Source: Toxonevra muliebris | Taxonomy: Eukaryota; Arthropoda; Insecta; Diptera; Pallopteridae | Length of the DNA stretch: 64,000 bases | Assembly (NCBI GenBank): GCA_963691655.1 | Contig: OY829326.1 | Coordinates: 140,262,998-140,326,997, forward strand | Direction of reading: 5' to 3' | Shown here: positions 43,858 to 55,782 of the stretch, piece after piece | How positions within the stretch are numbered: position 1 is the first letter of the stretch | Layout: each line of letters starts with the position of its first letter | Made by a program: the position numbers and the translations under genes | Notes under the pieces: model-generated | The model's input: the letters and a program-made list of their open reading frames with translations, nothing else | Told to the model about the DNA's origin: nothing | Databases searched by the model: none

Positions 43858-46800
43858 AGATTCATGACCAATTGCCCAAATTAAAAAAATTGCCCCAAAA
43901 CTTTATGGCGATTTTTTTTTATCGTAATAAAAATGCTCTGCTTTTGTTTTGTTTGCATTATACATTTATATTTTTTATTACATTAAACACACATTATTAT
44001 TCATTATTTAATTATTATTATTAGTTTTACACAATATGATTTTTTGTTTTGTTTGGTTTTTTTTTTTAATTGTATTTTCAATTTGATTGGATTGGATTTT
44101 CACTAATACTTTTTTGACAATTTGATATTTTTGCTTGCATTTTTGTTATTATTTATTTATGTAGTTTTTTATTTTATGCAATTTATATTGTTTCTTATTT
44201 TTTTTTTTAAAGTTTCATTCCAAGTTTTTTCTTTGCATTTTTATTAAATATTTTGCGCTTGAAGCGGGTTTTCCTCTTTTTTTATAATTTTTTTTTTTTT
44301 TAATTTTGAATTCAATTTCAAAGTGGAATTCTGAGAAGACGTGAAAAGCGGAAAACTCACTTGATTTCACGCCGAAGAACAAAAAATTAAATAAAATAAA
44401 TAATAAAAAAGAAATTGTGAATTGGCGTTGCGGTTTGCTTTTGTTTTTTTTTTTTTTTTTTTGTTTCTTTTTTTTATTCATACTACACAAGAAAATATTT
44501 TATTTTTAAAGTTTTTACAAATTTTATTTTTTTTTTATTGTTACTAATAGATGTGTTTGTTTTATTTATTTTATTTTTTTAATTTGTTTTTCAAATACAA
44601 ATACAAATAGAAAAGTTTTGTTTGTTTATTGCTACTGAACGTTCGGCTAAAAACACTTAAAATGTTTTATTTTTTTGCATATCTTTCAATTTTTATTTAA
44701 TTTATGTATGTATAGTTTTAATTAAATTTAAAATGTTTTTTGTTGTTTTTCGTTTGTTTTAAATTGGTTTTGTAATTATATCACAAAAATGTTTTGTTTT
44801 CAAACATAAAAATTTGCTTAGTATTTTTTTTTTCTTTCAATAACTTTTTTTTATTATTTATTTGTATATTAATATTATTTTGAATTATGTTTAATTGTTT
44901 TAATTAATTACATACACTAGTAAATAGTTGGTTTATATTATATATGTATATATATATATATATATATATACTAGATACATATAGATCTGTATATTTTTAA
45001 TGATTATTTTGAATATTTTTTATATATACCGAAAAAAATTCTTACATGGTAAGCCTTTAATAGTTTTCTTCATCTTGTTGTTGTGTTTATTATTGCTACA
45101 AACTACTTCTAATTAATTAGAATATTAATTTTTTTTATTGTTTTTGTTTTTTGTTTCATAATTCAGTTTTTCCAAATGCTTATTGCATTGATAAATTTAT
45201 GTATTTGTATATGTATTTTGCATCAAACTTTCTTTACACATGGTTTTCTGTAGTATTTCTCAGCTGAACAATATGAAGGGATCTGATGGAGTGGAGCCAA
45301 AGAAGCAAATATTCTCGGTGTCTTGATTTCTGCTTTTATCAAAAGTATTTATCTGCAAAATAAATACAGTAAATTTATTGTATTGGACTTTTGTGCGGAA
45401 GATAATAGGTTGAATCTTGGAGTCAGACAAAATATATATAACTAGAAGAAGTAAAGTGAAAACTGTCAATAGTAAAAATAGCCTTGAAAAGAACTTTACA
45501 TTTCATCGATCGAATTCCGTTTGTATATGCATAAATAACACTCTCAGCACCAAAGTGGGAAAAGCGTTTAAGGGCCACCGAGCACTACTTATCAAGTTAT
45601 AAAAGTAATATATTAGCTTAACCTCCCCAGGGATTTTATCCTTATATGAGGACAATAGCTAAAAATTTCATCAAAAATCGACTTTGCATATTTGGTTTTT
45701 TCTCTTGTTTTACAGAATTTTATGAATTTTGGACATCTTGTGTCAACATTTTGTTTAGAATTGTTTAGAGATTGTGTTGAATAATTCATAAAGAAGACGA
45801 ATATTACTGTTCCATAAAATATTCAAAATTCACATCTAAAGGTTGCGTTCTATATAAATAATGGATATTGAAGTCATTATTACTCAAGTTTCGAATGAAA
45901 GATTTATACATTATTTTAATTTTTAAATGTTATGACATGGGTAATTCATGTTGGGTCATGTCGTTATCAGTTCAAAAGTTTTTGCCAAGTAGAAAATTAT
46001 ATTTTAGTGTACTGGAAAAAATGTGAAAATCGACTTTGAATGCTATTGTTTTTGCCTATCGATAGAGTTACAAATCCTTTGTGAGCCTAGAAAAAAAAAC
46101 GAGTTTACTACAAATAATTTGCCTCTTAATGAATTATCTATAACTTCAGTTTTCCGTGGCGGATTTTTGAAATTTTTCATGATGCATAATGATTTTTTAC
46201 CGCAAAAGGAAAGCATTAAATATATGCGAGATCTGTTGAATAATCTATCATGAAATGAAAATTAATGTGTAAAAGTAGCTGAATATTACATGACAGAGTG
46301 GTTTCCATACTTCAAAAAGTTCGAAAGTAAATATTCCAAAGGACATTCTATATTGGCTCCCTCTATCAGATCTCTTTATATTGATTAACTAATCAAGGAC
46401 CACCACCCGTATATCTGAGGAGTGTGTGTGTCTGCCATTCATGTTAAATTTACAAATACATATTTTGAAATTTAAAATTACAAAAAATTAAGTAGTTATT
46501 TTTGTCAGTTGTTTTGTATTTGTTGTTTTTAAAAAAATGATATTACTACATTTATAGCATAGTTTACAAACTACTACATACAAATAATAAAAACAAAGCG
46601 TTTTTTATTTATTTTTTTTCGCAAAACTACAAATTTTTTTGCTTTGTTATAAGTTTCTTCAATACTTAAACTTAAGCTTAAACTTAAAAAATAAAACATG
46701 ATTGCATACTAAAAATTAATTAAAAACTATAGAAAAATTAAAATAAATTTTTTTCATATTTACACAATTTTTTTTTTTCGTTTTTTCATTTTTTAATTGC

Positions 46801-47502
46801 AGTTACCACTCACTTTTTAGTTTAGTGCTGCGTTTACAAATTTTTTTTTTTATTTTTTGATTTTTTTCTGGAAAAATTTTTAATATTTTTTTTTTGTGTT
46901 TTTGTTTTTGTATCCAACGAAATTTCTATGCTCGCTCAAGTAATTATTCCTCACAACATTTGATTTGATTTTTTTCAAACTTGCAAATATTTTCTGATTT
47001 TTTGTTGAAGCTTTCAAAGTGTTTTGGCCAAAAAAACAAATTGCCAATTTTTGCTTCAACGTTACCAAAAAATTTTTAGGTATATTTTCTTTTGAATATA
47101 TTTAATTTTTATTGTGATCCTTTAACTTCTTTTTTTACTTCCAAAAAAAAAAAAAAATTCGCCTTGTATACTTTTAAACGTTATGGCTCTTTTGCTGTGT
47201 AGTTAACGTCGTTAACATTTGAGCTTCTCTGTTTTGTATTCATTTCTATTTTTTCTGTTTCTTAGCTGTGGATATGTTGGTAAACTGCTTCTTTTCAATA
47301 AAAAGTAGTATGCTTATCATATATCTTCATCATAGTATTTCGTCATATTCTCACAAAAAGTAGTTATTGTTGCCTGTTGTTGTTCCACTCCCTTCATGTT
47401 GTTTTTCAGTTGCATTCTGCTGCACATTTCGCTCCAAAGACAATTTAAAATAGTTTAAAAATTTTCCAAAGCTCTACGTAGCTTTTTACAATAAAATGGA
47501 CA
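43614..47502 (-). other. Homopolymer-rich region, probably 3' UTR of the IRF2BP-family gene
   Basis: There are many T runs on the plus strand (A runs on the gene strand), including 39 T at 43818-43856, plus an AT microsatellite at about 44940-44970. This composition, directly after the stop at 47503, suggests a long 3' UTR, but its end cannot be fixed. An island of balanced composition at 45260-45352 may be an alternative exon. Confidence 0.4.
45260..45352 (-). CDS. Possible alternative last exon (31 codons)
   Basis: The acceptor TTATTTTGCAG opens a phase-0 frame reading INTFDKSRNQDTENICFFGS, then TPSDPFILFS and a stop. It could be joined to the phase-0 donor at 48449. Its base composition differs from the homopolymer-rich surroundings. 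Speculative; it may be chance. Confidence 0.15.
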   Translation of the reverse strand: MNTFDKSRNQDTENICFFGSTPSDPFILFS

Positions 47503-47643
47503 TTAAGATTCACGCTCCTTCTTCACCTTAACCTCCTCGCCCAGTATGGTCGTGATTTCACCTTGCATAAATGCCCACGGTATGGTCGAATTGGCCAATG
47601 GACAACGTTCACCGCTGGGGCAATAAACTTCATTACCGAGACC
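47503..47643 (-). CDS. Pits: IRF2BP-family gene, last exon
   Basis: Acceptor TTTTTTCCAG, then GGTCTCGGTAATGAAG; 46 codons plus TAA. It reads [20 protein letters not shown] and [14 protein letters not shown]. It supplies the last two RING cysteines and the invariant [10 protein letters not shown]. It is missed by simple ORF listing because of its size. Confidence 0.93.
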   Translation of the reverse strand, partial: GLGNEVYCPSGERCPLANSTIPWAFMQGEITTILGEEVKVKKERES

Positions 47644-49359
47644 CTGGAAAAAATGTAAGAAAAAATTAATAGATGTTAGTGTAATGAAATAAAAATATTG
47701 ACAAAAATATATTTAGTTTATTATTCTACATCATTTGCTTCCTAGAAGAACCTTTTAATATTAGTACTCAGATCCTTATAATTAGTTTCAGGGATTTTCC
47801 ATTTTAGACATTTTCTGACTTATAGAAATAATAAATCTAGTCTAAATCGAATCAGATAGCATTTTTCGTTGTTAATCAGAAGAAAAGTTAAAGTTGCAAC
47901 AATTAATTGTGAGCTGCATTTCTATTTCAGTGATAAAAGCTAATGCATTATTAAGTGTTTAACCTCAAAAGCCTCCTCCCGCCCCCTCCTTCTCCTTGGA
48001 TCCGCTAGTGAGTCCTAGCTCCCTCTCCCTTGTTTTACTTTTTTATTTTATAAATTCAAAACTTCCCCATGTCAAAAATGTGTCGCACAGTGTCATGAGT
48101 CGTTAGACTTCTGTAACTATACTTTCATATACAAAAACTGTTTTAAATTGTATAATTTAAAGATATAGATTGAAAGTGGTAGAATAATCTGTCCCAATAT
48201 TTGACCACATAACTGTTTCAAAACGAACCATATTTCCATAACAGTGATTGGGCACTTCAGAATGTTCTGAACAGAATTTTCTGATGAATATCTCTATCTA
48301 TTTGAGATTAAATTTATCAAATATATCATTAACTTAAATCTCATTCTATTATTCAACGGTTCCTTAAATCTTTCTATCAACTGGAGCTGAATATATTTTA
48401 TATACCTATCAGTTATAAAATTAATATAACATAATCTTTTACACTTACATTCTGTCGCTTAATGCTTTCTCTACTGCAGGGAAAGCAAAACTTATGATGA
48501 TTGACTGAGGGACACTGGACAAAGTGTGTATCTTCTAAACGCTCCTGACATAGCGTACACTTCAAGGTGGCATTCTGTGCGGAATTTGGCGCTGCACCGG
48601 CTGCTGCTTGTGCTGCTGCTGATGCAGCATTCATACCAGGTGTTGGTTGTTGTTGTTGCTGCTGCTGTTGCCCACCACCATTACTACCGCTGGGTCCATT
48701 ACCAACAGCATCGGGTCCTCCATTAGCACCCGGTGGTAATGGACCTCCGGGACCACCACCACTACTAACATTAACCGATCCACCAGGACCAACTTGTTGT
48801 TGTGCATTCTGTTGATTTGATTGCACTTCCGAACTAGTAACAGTTGTGCTCGAGACATGACGTGAACCTGAAGAACGACGTCCGGACGAGGAACCTGCTA
48901 GAAGAAAGAGAATATATATAGAAATTATTGGTAAATTATAAAAAAAAAACAAGAATATTTATTAACTATGTAAATGAGGGCAACAAGTGATAGCGGCACC
49001 GATTGTTTTTGTGTATTTATTTTTTGTTTGTTTTTATTATTTTATACTTTTTGTGTTTCCTAACGCAAACTCACCCGAACTATTCGGTGAATGTTGGCTA
49101 CCGCGTGATGCCGTGCGTGGCGGTGGAGGTCCCGGTGGGCTGGGTCCATTGCGTGGACTGCCTTGTGATAATGTCTCTGTAATTGACATTGACATTAGAT
49201 TAGCCATCGGACTTTGAGCTAATTGTGTGACTGAACAGGCTGTTGTTGATAATTGCATAGGTGGTGGTGCTATTGACTGTGGTAGAGGTTGTGATGTTGG
49301 TAAGGCTGCAGGCGTCGAATTGCCCAGCGATACGGCCGGATGTGGATGTGTTGAAAAAA
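47503..49359 (-). CDS. Pits: IRF2BP-family transcriptional co-regulator, 3' part (5' exons outside the window)
   Basis: Interferon regulatory factor 2-binding proteins are nuclear co-repressors with an N-terminal IRF2BP zinc finger and a C-terminal RING-type finger. Three coding exons are visible on the minus strand: 49359-49075, 48897 (or 48894)-48449, and 47643-47503. They give a Pro/Ser-rich region, a Gly/Pro/Gln-rich region with a run of eight Gln, then the RING. The RING has [32 protein letters not shown] and the family ending [16 protein letters not shown]. It ends in basic KVKKERES. The fly orthologue is CG11138, which I recall is named Pits. The N-terminal zinc finger exon (RxxCYLCDLPRMPW type) is nowhere in the window, so the gene continues past 64000. 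Confidence 0.9.
48449..48897 (-). CDS. Pits: IRF2BP-family gene, penultimate exon (tandem NAGNAG acceptor)
   Basis: It encodes the Gly/Pro/Gln-rich linker and the first half of the RING ([35 protein letters not shown]). The donor AAT|GTAAGT is at 48448. The acceptor is TAGCAG, so splicing can start at 48897 or at 48894. Both keep frame and differ by one residue (SS-AGSSSG or SS-GSSSG). Confidence 0.9.
49075..49359 (-). CDS. Pits: IRF2BP-family gene, internal exon
   Basis: Acceptor ATTTTATAG|TTTTTTCAACAC, donor TTCGG|GTGAGT. It encodes [20 protein letters not shown] and later [20 protein letters not shown]. Phase requires one base from the previous exon. The exact acceptor is slightly uncertain. 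Confidence 0.8.
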
Positions 49360-51149
49360 CTATAAAATCACACAAGGTAATTTTTTTTCGCCAAATTGAA
49401 AAATGGAGAAAAAATATGGAAAATTATATCGTTTGAAATAAAGTAAAATGATAATTAATAATAAAAATGAAATAAACAACAATTAACAACACATTGACAT
49501 ACATACAGAAGAACAACACAAAAATTAACGAAAGTGTGAGAAAACAATAATAATAATAATAAAAAAGAAATAAGAAAGAAATCATTGTGATACTATCCAA
49601 AGAATTTAGATAGAATCAAACAGACAATGTACAGGTTCTTAGAAGTGATTTCAGTTTAACTTGATAATATTTATAGTGTGTTATACTGTAGAGTGTTTCC
49701 AAACATTCCAAAGGATTGCAGCTCGAAACATAAATCATTCCTTTCTTCTGTATTTAAGAGTTCGCATTTAGACGCAAGACGAAAATTTAACTTGGGGTCT
49801 TACACATTTCCTATGTAGTTTTAATGTACTCTCTGAGAAGTTCGGATGATGGTATGAGTGCGGATACGAAATATATAAAATTTTGAGCAGGTTGCAGTAA
49901 GAACTTGTAGGATAGGGTATGGGTAAATTAGAACAAGAGGCTTAAGATATGATTTCCTGGGATTATTAATAAGGCACAGAGACAGACACTAAATTTGACA
50001 TATGATGGCGATTCTTAAACCCAAGAAAAGCATGTTTTTCCTGATTTTATTTCATTGAAGAAGTTAGAAATTGTGTGATTCACAGTTTTAAAAATTCGAT
50101 TCTATATAAAGTTAGTCATGATTTTATAAATAAATTGAATCTCTTTAGGGCTCAAAAATGTTTAGCATATATGGATTAAACAGAAAACCTTTGGATAGGT
50201 ACAAGAAAAAATTTGTTTCAAGCATAATCTCGCTCCCCTTATATAACAAGTCATTAGATTGGAACAAACATGCATACATATTTACAAATCTTTTTGAGAC
50301 ATTTGTGGGGATAGTATTGGAATGGAAGAACAAAAATTCAAATAAATTATATTATGGAAATAGATTTTCTCCGTATCTTGATATTTTTAGATCAATATGT
50401 ACGGATTTATGTACTTTTTACTGAATACATACGTATATTTATCTTAATCACTAAACTAGGATAAATTAACTAAACGTTTCTATACACATAAGTAGATATG
50501 TGGTATTTCATGTTAATTCCTATTTGTTTATATTCTATATATTAAGTATATAAATGCATTTGACTAGACTCATTGACTCATCACATGATTAAATCTTGGG
50601 CTGGGAGAGCCCTTTATTTTTTAGATCAAATTGTTATTCATATTTATTTATTTTTTTTTTTTGAGTAATGTGAAACTTTTTTCTTATATCGCTACTAAAT
50701 TTTTATTTTGATCGCAACTGTCTGTAGTTCCGGTGCAGGTTTGGCTGTCTATCCGTTGAGTCAATAACTCGAATAAAACATAAGCAATTCCAAAGAAATA
50801 TGGTATATGTAGACATTATTAATAGCCAGAAAGTCATTAAGCTATGAAATTATCAATGACTGTGAAGTGGACGGGAGGCTTTCTATAACACTGAAATTTT
50901 CAATAAATGATGCCAAAGGAAATAGTGAAATAAATAAAATCAAGTTCGGCACACTTCGGTTCTAGAAAGCATCAACATCGGGCAGTAATCATGTCATCTT
51001 CTCACTTCTCATCTCATCACTTCTCATACAAGTGAAAATTTCAATTGGGAATATTAAAGTAAATATTAATACGAATAGAACGAAATTTGGTATAATAAGT
51101 TAAGGTAAAAAAGTATTTCATGCAAAAGTAATCGCAATCGGATAGTAAC
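49360..51149 (-). other. Intron of the IRF2BP-family gene, proximal part
   Basis: It is AT-rich without recognisable exons or repeats. The whole of 49360-64000 is probably intron, at least 14.6 kb. Confidence 0.5.
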
Positions 51150-51979
51150 TAGTGATGATTCGATACAAGTAAATACGAGTAAATACTCGATATTTTTCAT
51201 TTGATCCAAGTAATTTTCTTACTCGATGCCATGCCATGAGTATTTTACTTGGTATCGACAAAAAAGGGTCAGTATCGGATACTCGGTACTTTTGGAAAAC
51301 ATTGGTTTATAAAACTGAATATATATATATATATATATATAATAGCAATATATACAATATTTAAGATAGTGAGTCGTATTACAATATTTTACAGCAATTA
51401 ATAATATATTTCAAAATACTACTGCAGAATTATTCAATATGCATATTCAAAATCATCATATTTTCAATGTATGACAATATTGCAGTACAGTATTGAAGTT
51501 CTAGAAAATATTGCCTGCCATGCGTGTAGAACATAATGTTTACTGAAACCTTTTGATTAAAATAAAATATTTTTAACAAGCTATAATCTGTTGATTAGTT
51601 TTTCTTCTATTATAAATTTTCTAGCGATTTCCATCTAAACATTATAAATATCATATACTTAAGTTAATGTCATTTCTATGTGATTCAGGTGTTTCCAGTG
51701 GAAATATTTCAAAACCATGATATATTGGCGAAAAACTGGCGTGTTGAATAGTGTAAACTGTAGGTTTAACCATGTGGTATCTTAATTTGCTGTTCTGGCT
51801 TGAATGTGTTCCTCGAGAGCCACATAAACAAAAAAAGTTAAATTGCCTCTTTAAAGGAGTATTCGATACAAGTACATATTCGATACTTTTCTACGATATT
51901 TTCGGTGTCATCGATACTTTTATTCGATACAAGTAATGAGTAAAAGTATCGATACTATGTGGGTATCGAATCAACACTA
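51150..51979. mobile_element. Non-autonomous hAT-like element with 8-bp target duplication
   Basis: Perfect 8-bp duplications ATAGTAAC (51142-51149 and 51980-51987) flank inverted ends TAGTGATGATTCGATAC and TAGTGTTGATTCGATAC (16 of 17 identical). An 8-bp duplication with TAGNG-type ends is the signature of hAT transposition. Sub-terminal DNA is rich in CGATACAAGTA and ACTCGATA-like motifs in both orientations. The 830-bp interior has no transposase. It carries an AT microsatellite (about 51319-51341) and a fragment of tail-B SINE at about 51755-51830. Confidence 0.8.
51755..51830 (+). mobile_element. Tail-B SINE fragment inside the hAT-like element
   Basis: AAACTGTAGGTTTAACCATG, then TGGTATC, and later AATGTGTTCCTCGAGAGCCA, follow the 3' part of the SINE at 38976-39287 in order. 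Confidence 0.6.
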
Positions 51980-51987
51980 ATAGTAAC

Positions 51988-53878
51988 CACGGCCAGTTAA
52001 AGCTACATTAGGTAAAAAAAATTACTTAATGTAAAGAGGTAATTTTTTAAAGAGTGAATAGAGTATTGAAAATTTATTCGCGTCCGAACTTAGCTTTGTT
52101 GAACTACTATAAATGTCTTTTAATACAAATATTTGGATTCAATGGGAGCTCTACAATTCACAACTGGAAATAATTCTGCTTACAAGTGAAATATTGAAGT
52201 CGTTATAGCTAAATTACCATTCGACCTATAGTGAAGAGACTACTAGCGGTCTAAACTAAACTAAATTGGTGTTTTTCGATATTTGAATAGTGATTCCCAG
52301 AACAAGCGTGCGGCCTTTGAATAAAAGGTTTTGATACCCCCAAAATAATCAGGCTACAATATATACAGGCATTAGCCAGTTAAGAGGAGAGGGGTTTTTT
52401 TTTTTAGAAATAAACTTTCTCCATTTGCTCCGCTAGTGCTTAAGATGTAATACAACTATATGAGTTCTGAAACTTTCTACAAAGGGCATTCCCCACAAAA
52501 ATTAAATATTAAAATCACAAAAGCTACAGAATACGCAAACAACGCCGGGTAGTCTTCAGCTAGTATGGCATAAATATACTATATAAATATGGTGTAGTGT
52601 ATTTGTATATGTAAGTGCAGGATTTGTTGCGCTTGCTGCAACAATAACAACGCAACATAATAATAATAATGACAATAACAACAACAAATTCAGTTCAATC
52701 GAAATTCAAAACAAAATAAACAAAATATCAATTTAAAATAGAGGAGGGAAAAAAACGCAACATCTGCTTTTCTACTGCCGGGCATAATTTTTGTGGTTGC
52801 TGCTGCTGATGAGTGTAAAATGTTGCATTCGTTTTTATTTTTATTTTTTTATTTTTTTTTTGAGTTTAGTGAACAGAGAGAAAGAAGAAGAAGATAAATC
52901 AGCAGCAAAAGTTATTTCTATACACGCGTGTGTATGTGTAGGGTAAAAACCAGCCAGTCAGCCCAGACCTCTGAACGTATTCAACAATAACAATACTTCA
53001 TAGTATACACGAGTAGATATATAGAATATCAAACATGAAGTGGCGTGAAACGTAAAAAGAGTGGAACAAGAAAACGAAGAAGAGGAAGAAGAAGAAGAGG
53101 CGGCTGAAAAAAAAAAATTCAACAGCGGCAGCATGTTTTCATTCAATTATGAAAATGCATACGTCACTTTTGTAATTGTAGTGGTGAAAATGTGTTTTAT
53201 TCTTGTTTTGCTACAGATGTGCATGTGTGAATATATTTTTTTGTTTATTCATTTGTTTGTATGAGTATGAGTGTATCTGTGTCTTTTATGACGTCGCGAA
53301 GACGACGACAACGGCAACTGTGTCGGCAACAACAACAACTATCGTCCAATATAAAGCGCACATAGCAAATTTGAACTCATTGAATAGAGTACCACAAAAA
53401 TGAAGAATAAGCGAGTGAAGCGGGATGGTCCCGAAAGGGGGGGGGGGGGGGGGGGAAGGAAAAAGATATACGCAGTATATACGGCGTATATCTGGTTAAA
53501 GTCTTGTTAAGAAATTTGTGACTTTTTGGCATTTTTGTTTTGCTTTTTTTTTCGGCATGTTATTTTTCTTATTTTGCTTATTTTGGCATACGATTTCCAA
53601 CACACCGAGCAATATTATATATATACATACATATGTAAATACATGTATATATGTATAAATAATCTATATACTATAACATGTGATTACGTTAAAATATATT
53701 GTATACTAACTAATACAAATGTAAAGAGAGTGTATATAGCAGACTATACAGTAGCCAAAGCCATGTTGAGTGGTCAAAAACTTTTGTTCACACTCACTCA
53801 CGAGCTCACGTTCAAGCTTGTGACAGAAAACGTAATTTTATATATTTAAATAGATATGTATACGAATATTAATGTATA
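51988..53878. other. Intronic DNA with a GC-richer interval and a G run
   Basis: Around 52600-53410 the sequence is purine-rich (GAAGAAGAGG repeats) and has CAACAACAAC tracts, as in fly 5' UTRs or regulatory DNA, but no exon can be shown. A run of 19 G lies at 53437-53455. Confidence 0.4.
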
Positions 53879-55134
53879 CAAGGTGCTTCAGGAATTATAT
53901 GATAAACATTTCAATTCAAAATTAAAAGTTACTATTTAAATTTTGTCTACACCGTTCGGCTTAGGTAAAAAAAAATTGCTTACTTTTAACAAAAACGATG
54001 TTCACAGACCTGAGTTTGATTGAAAACATATTTGGCCGATTCACAAGGTGTCTTATTCGGTGTCGTATCCTCTCAGTTACCATATATGACAGATTGTGAC
54101 TCGGCTAATTGAATATTTTGTTTAGAAAAACTATACCAACAATTTTGGGAGTCAACAGTATGGCAGACAATTCTTATTTGAAGAATCGTAGGTTTAGTTT
54201 AATATATATCCTGAAGATCTATGGCTCGTATAACCAAAGAGATCACTTTGAATAAATTTTAAGATTAATAAAAGCATAAAGATTTTTTTTTAAATTAAAC
54301 ATTACATAAATATATCACAAAAAATATTGTGTTTTCCTTATTTCACTACTATTGTTTTGATCGTATATGCATATATATTAGAAATATAAATTTCTACGTT
54401 TTTCAAAAATTGCAAAATTTATATAGCATAATCCTATGAGTTTTAAGGAAAATAGAAGAAAAATGATATTACTTTTATATGGTTTTCCAAAAATCTCACC
54501 CCAGAAACAGAAGTTTTAATACTCGTTCTGAAATTACTGCCTATGTGCCAGCCGGTACATTTTTCAACTGGCAGGTTAAATATAATTAAGGTACAACTAA
54601 ACTACTAAAAACATTCTTGGCCTAGCAACAACAATCTGGTAAAAACTACAGCCAATAAATTAAAGTTGATTTGTATTCAACATTTGAAACTGTTATTGTT
54701 TCAATCTAAAGAATAAGTGTACCGCCTCTCATCACAAAATGCTTTGCCAATAATATTATATATATGTATATATCGCTCATTTACTAAAAGACTGCCATAA
54801 GTCAAAAAACACGAATTTTGAGTTAATGATGTAGAATTATTCATTATGTCACGCTTCATATTGTGCAAAAATTTCATATTAATATCTTGTATACTCTGTG
54901 CGTGAGAATTATAAGATTGAAAACTTTAAATGCCTTTTCTGCAAAATCGCGTTTTTTGAGTTATGACAGTCTTTTAGTAAATGAGCGATATGTATGTTGC
55001 AATTATAGTAATTTCCTACTAATCTGTATAACTCAATCTCTGAAAATTGATTACCATTTTAAAACAATACATACAGGAAATAAAATCACCTGCTTGCTCT
55101 AAACATTATTCATTATCGTAACTGATACACCCTG
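53879..55134 (+). mobile_element. Possible Tc1/mariner element shell with transposase fragment
   Basis: The ends read CAAGGTGCTTCAG and, inverted, CAGGGTGTATCAG, each flanked by TA. The length of about 1256 bp is usual for the superfamily. At about 54007-54045 (+) the sequence reads TDLSLIENIFGR, resembling the PDLNPIENVWG motif near the third catalytic residue. That motif lies only ~130 bp from the left end, so the element is deleted or rearranged. An inverted repeat is nested inside (54771-54992). Confidence 0.4.
54771..54992. repeat. Long inverted repeat (about 50-bp arms)
   Basis: The arms 54771-54820 and about 54942-54992 are inverted copies, sharing ATCGCTCATTTACTAAAAGA exactly and differing at only a few positions after that. 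The spacer is about 120 bp. It would fold into a strong hairpin. Probably a MITE or foldback core. Confidence 0.8.
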
Positions 55135-55157
55135 TAAAATGAAATGTGAGAAACTAG

Positions 55158-55296
55158 TCTAGATACATATAGGGAAAGCGACGTGCAGGCGGTTACAATG
55201 TGTTTTGCAAAACTTTTGCTTTGTTATCGGCTTTTATTTCCTTCCTAATCTACTCACTCCTTTAGTTATAATGTGCACAGTGAAGCGAATCATTAT
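55158..55296 (+). repeat. Direct repeat, left copy
   Basis: It matches 55651-55782 in the same orientation with shared words GGAAAG, GCGGTTACAATGTGTT, TTTTGCTTTGTTAT, TTCCTAATCTACT and TCCT.TAGT. Identity looks around 75-80 percent. The unit is not classified. Confidence 0.6.
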
Positions 55297-55453
55297 TCAA
55301 AAATAAATTTAAAATAATAATTACTTAAATTCTCGTTAAGTTAAGAAATAGGTACAATTCTGGACACTCCTGTAATACAATTTTTGAGCAAACTTAAGGC
55401 CCAGTTCCTATAGCCTTAAATAAGTATTGGCTTTAATTTTAAGCTAATCAGCT

Positions 55454-55581
55454 CTATTCTAAATACTCCCGAAACGAAATCCCCGGGCAAATTAGTTTCT
55501 TTTCCCCGTATTCCTATAGGAAAAGAATAAAAAAGAACAAATTTACCCGGGGGTTTCATTTCGGGAATACTTAAAATAAAG
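55454..55581. repeat. Foldback with CCCGGG-centred arms
   Basis: The arms 55454-55493 and 55539-55581 pair over about 40 bp (CTCCCGAAACGAAATCCCCG against the inverted right arm), spacer about 45 bp. It lies between the two direct repeats. Confidence 0.65.
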
Positions 55582-55650
55582 CAGAATATCTTAATAAATA
55601 AACTCGTCAACTTTTAACTGAAATATCATGTATAGAGAAATATGAGGTAG

Positions 55651-55782
55651 TCTAGAAAGGGAAAGAGGCGTGCAAGCGGTTACAATGTGTTGTTGTAAAA
55701 GTTTTGCTTTGTTATTGGCTTCTACCTACTTCCTAATCTACTAATTCCTCTAGTAATCAAATGTACAGTAAAGCAAACCTTA
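55651..55782 (+). repeat. Direct repeat, right copy
   Basis: Partner of 55158-55296, about 490 bp downstream. Confidence 0.6.

Noticed and set aside
53526..53849. 107-codon ORF
   Set aside because: Built largely from TATA/CATA microsatellite-like sequence (YIYTYICKYMYICI).
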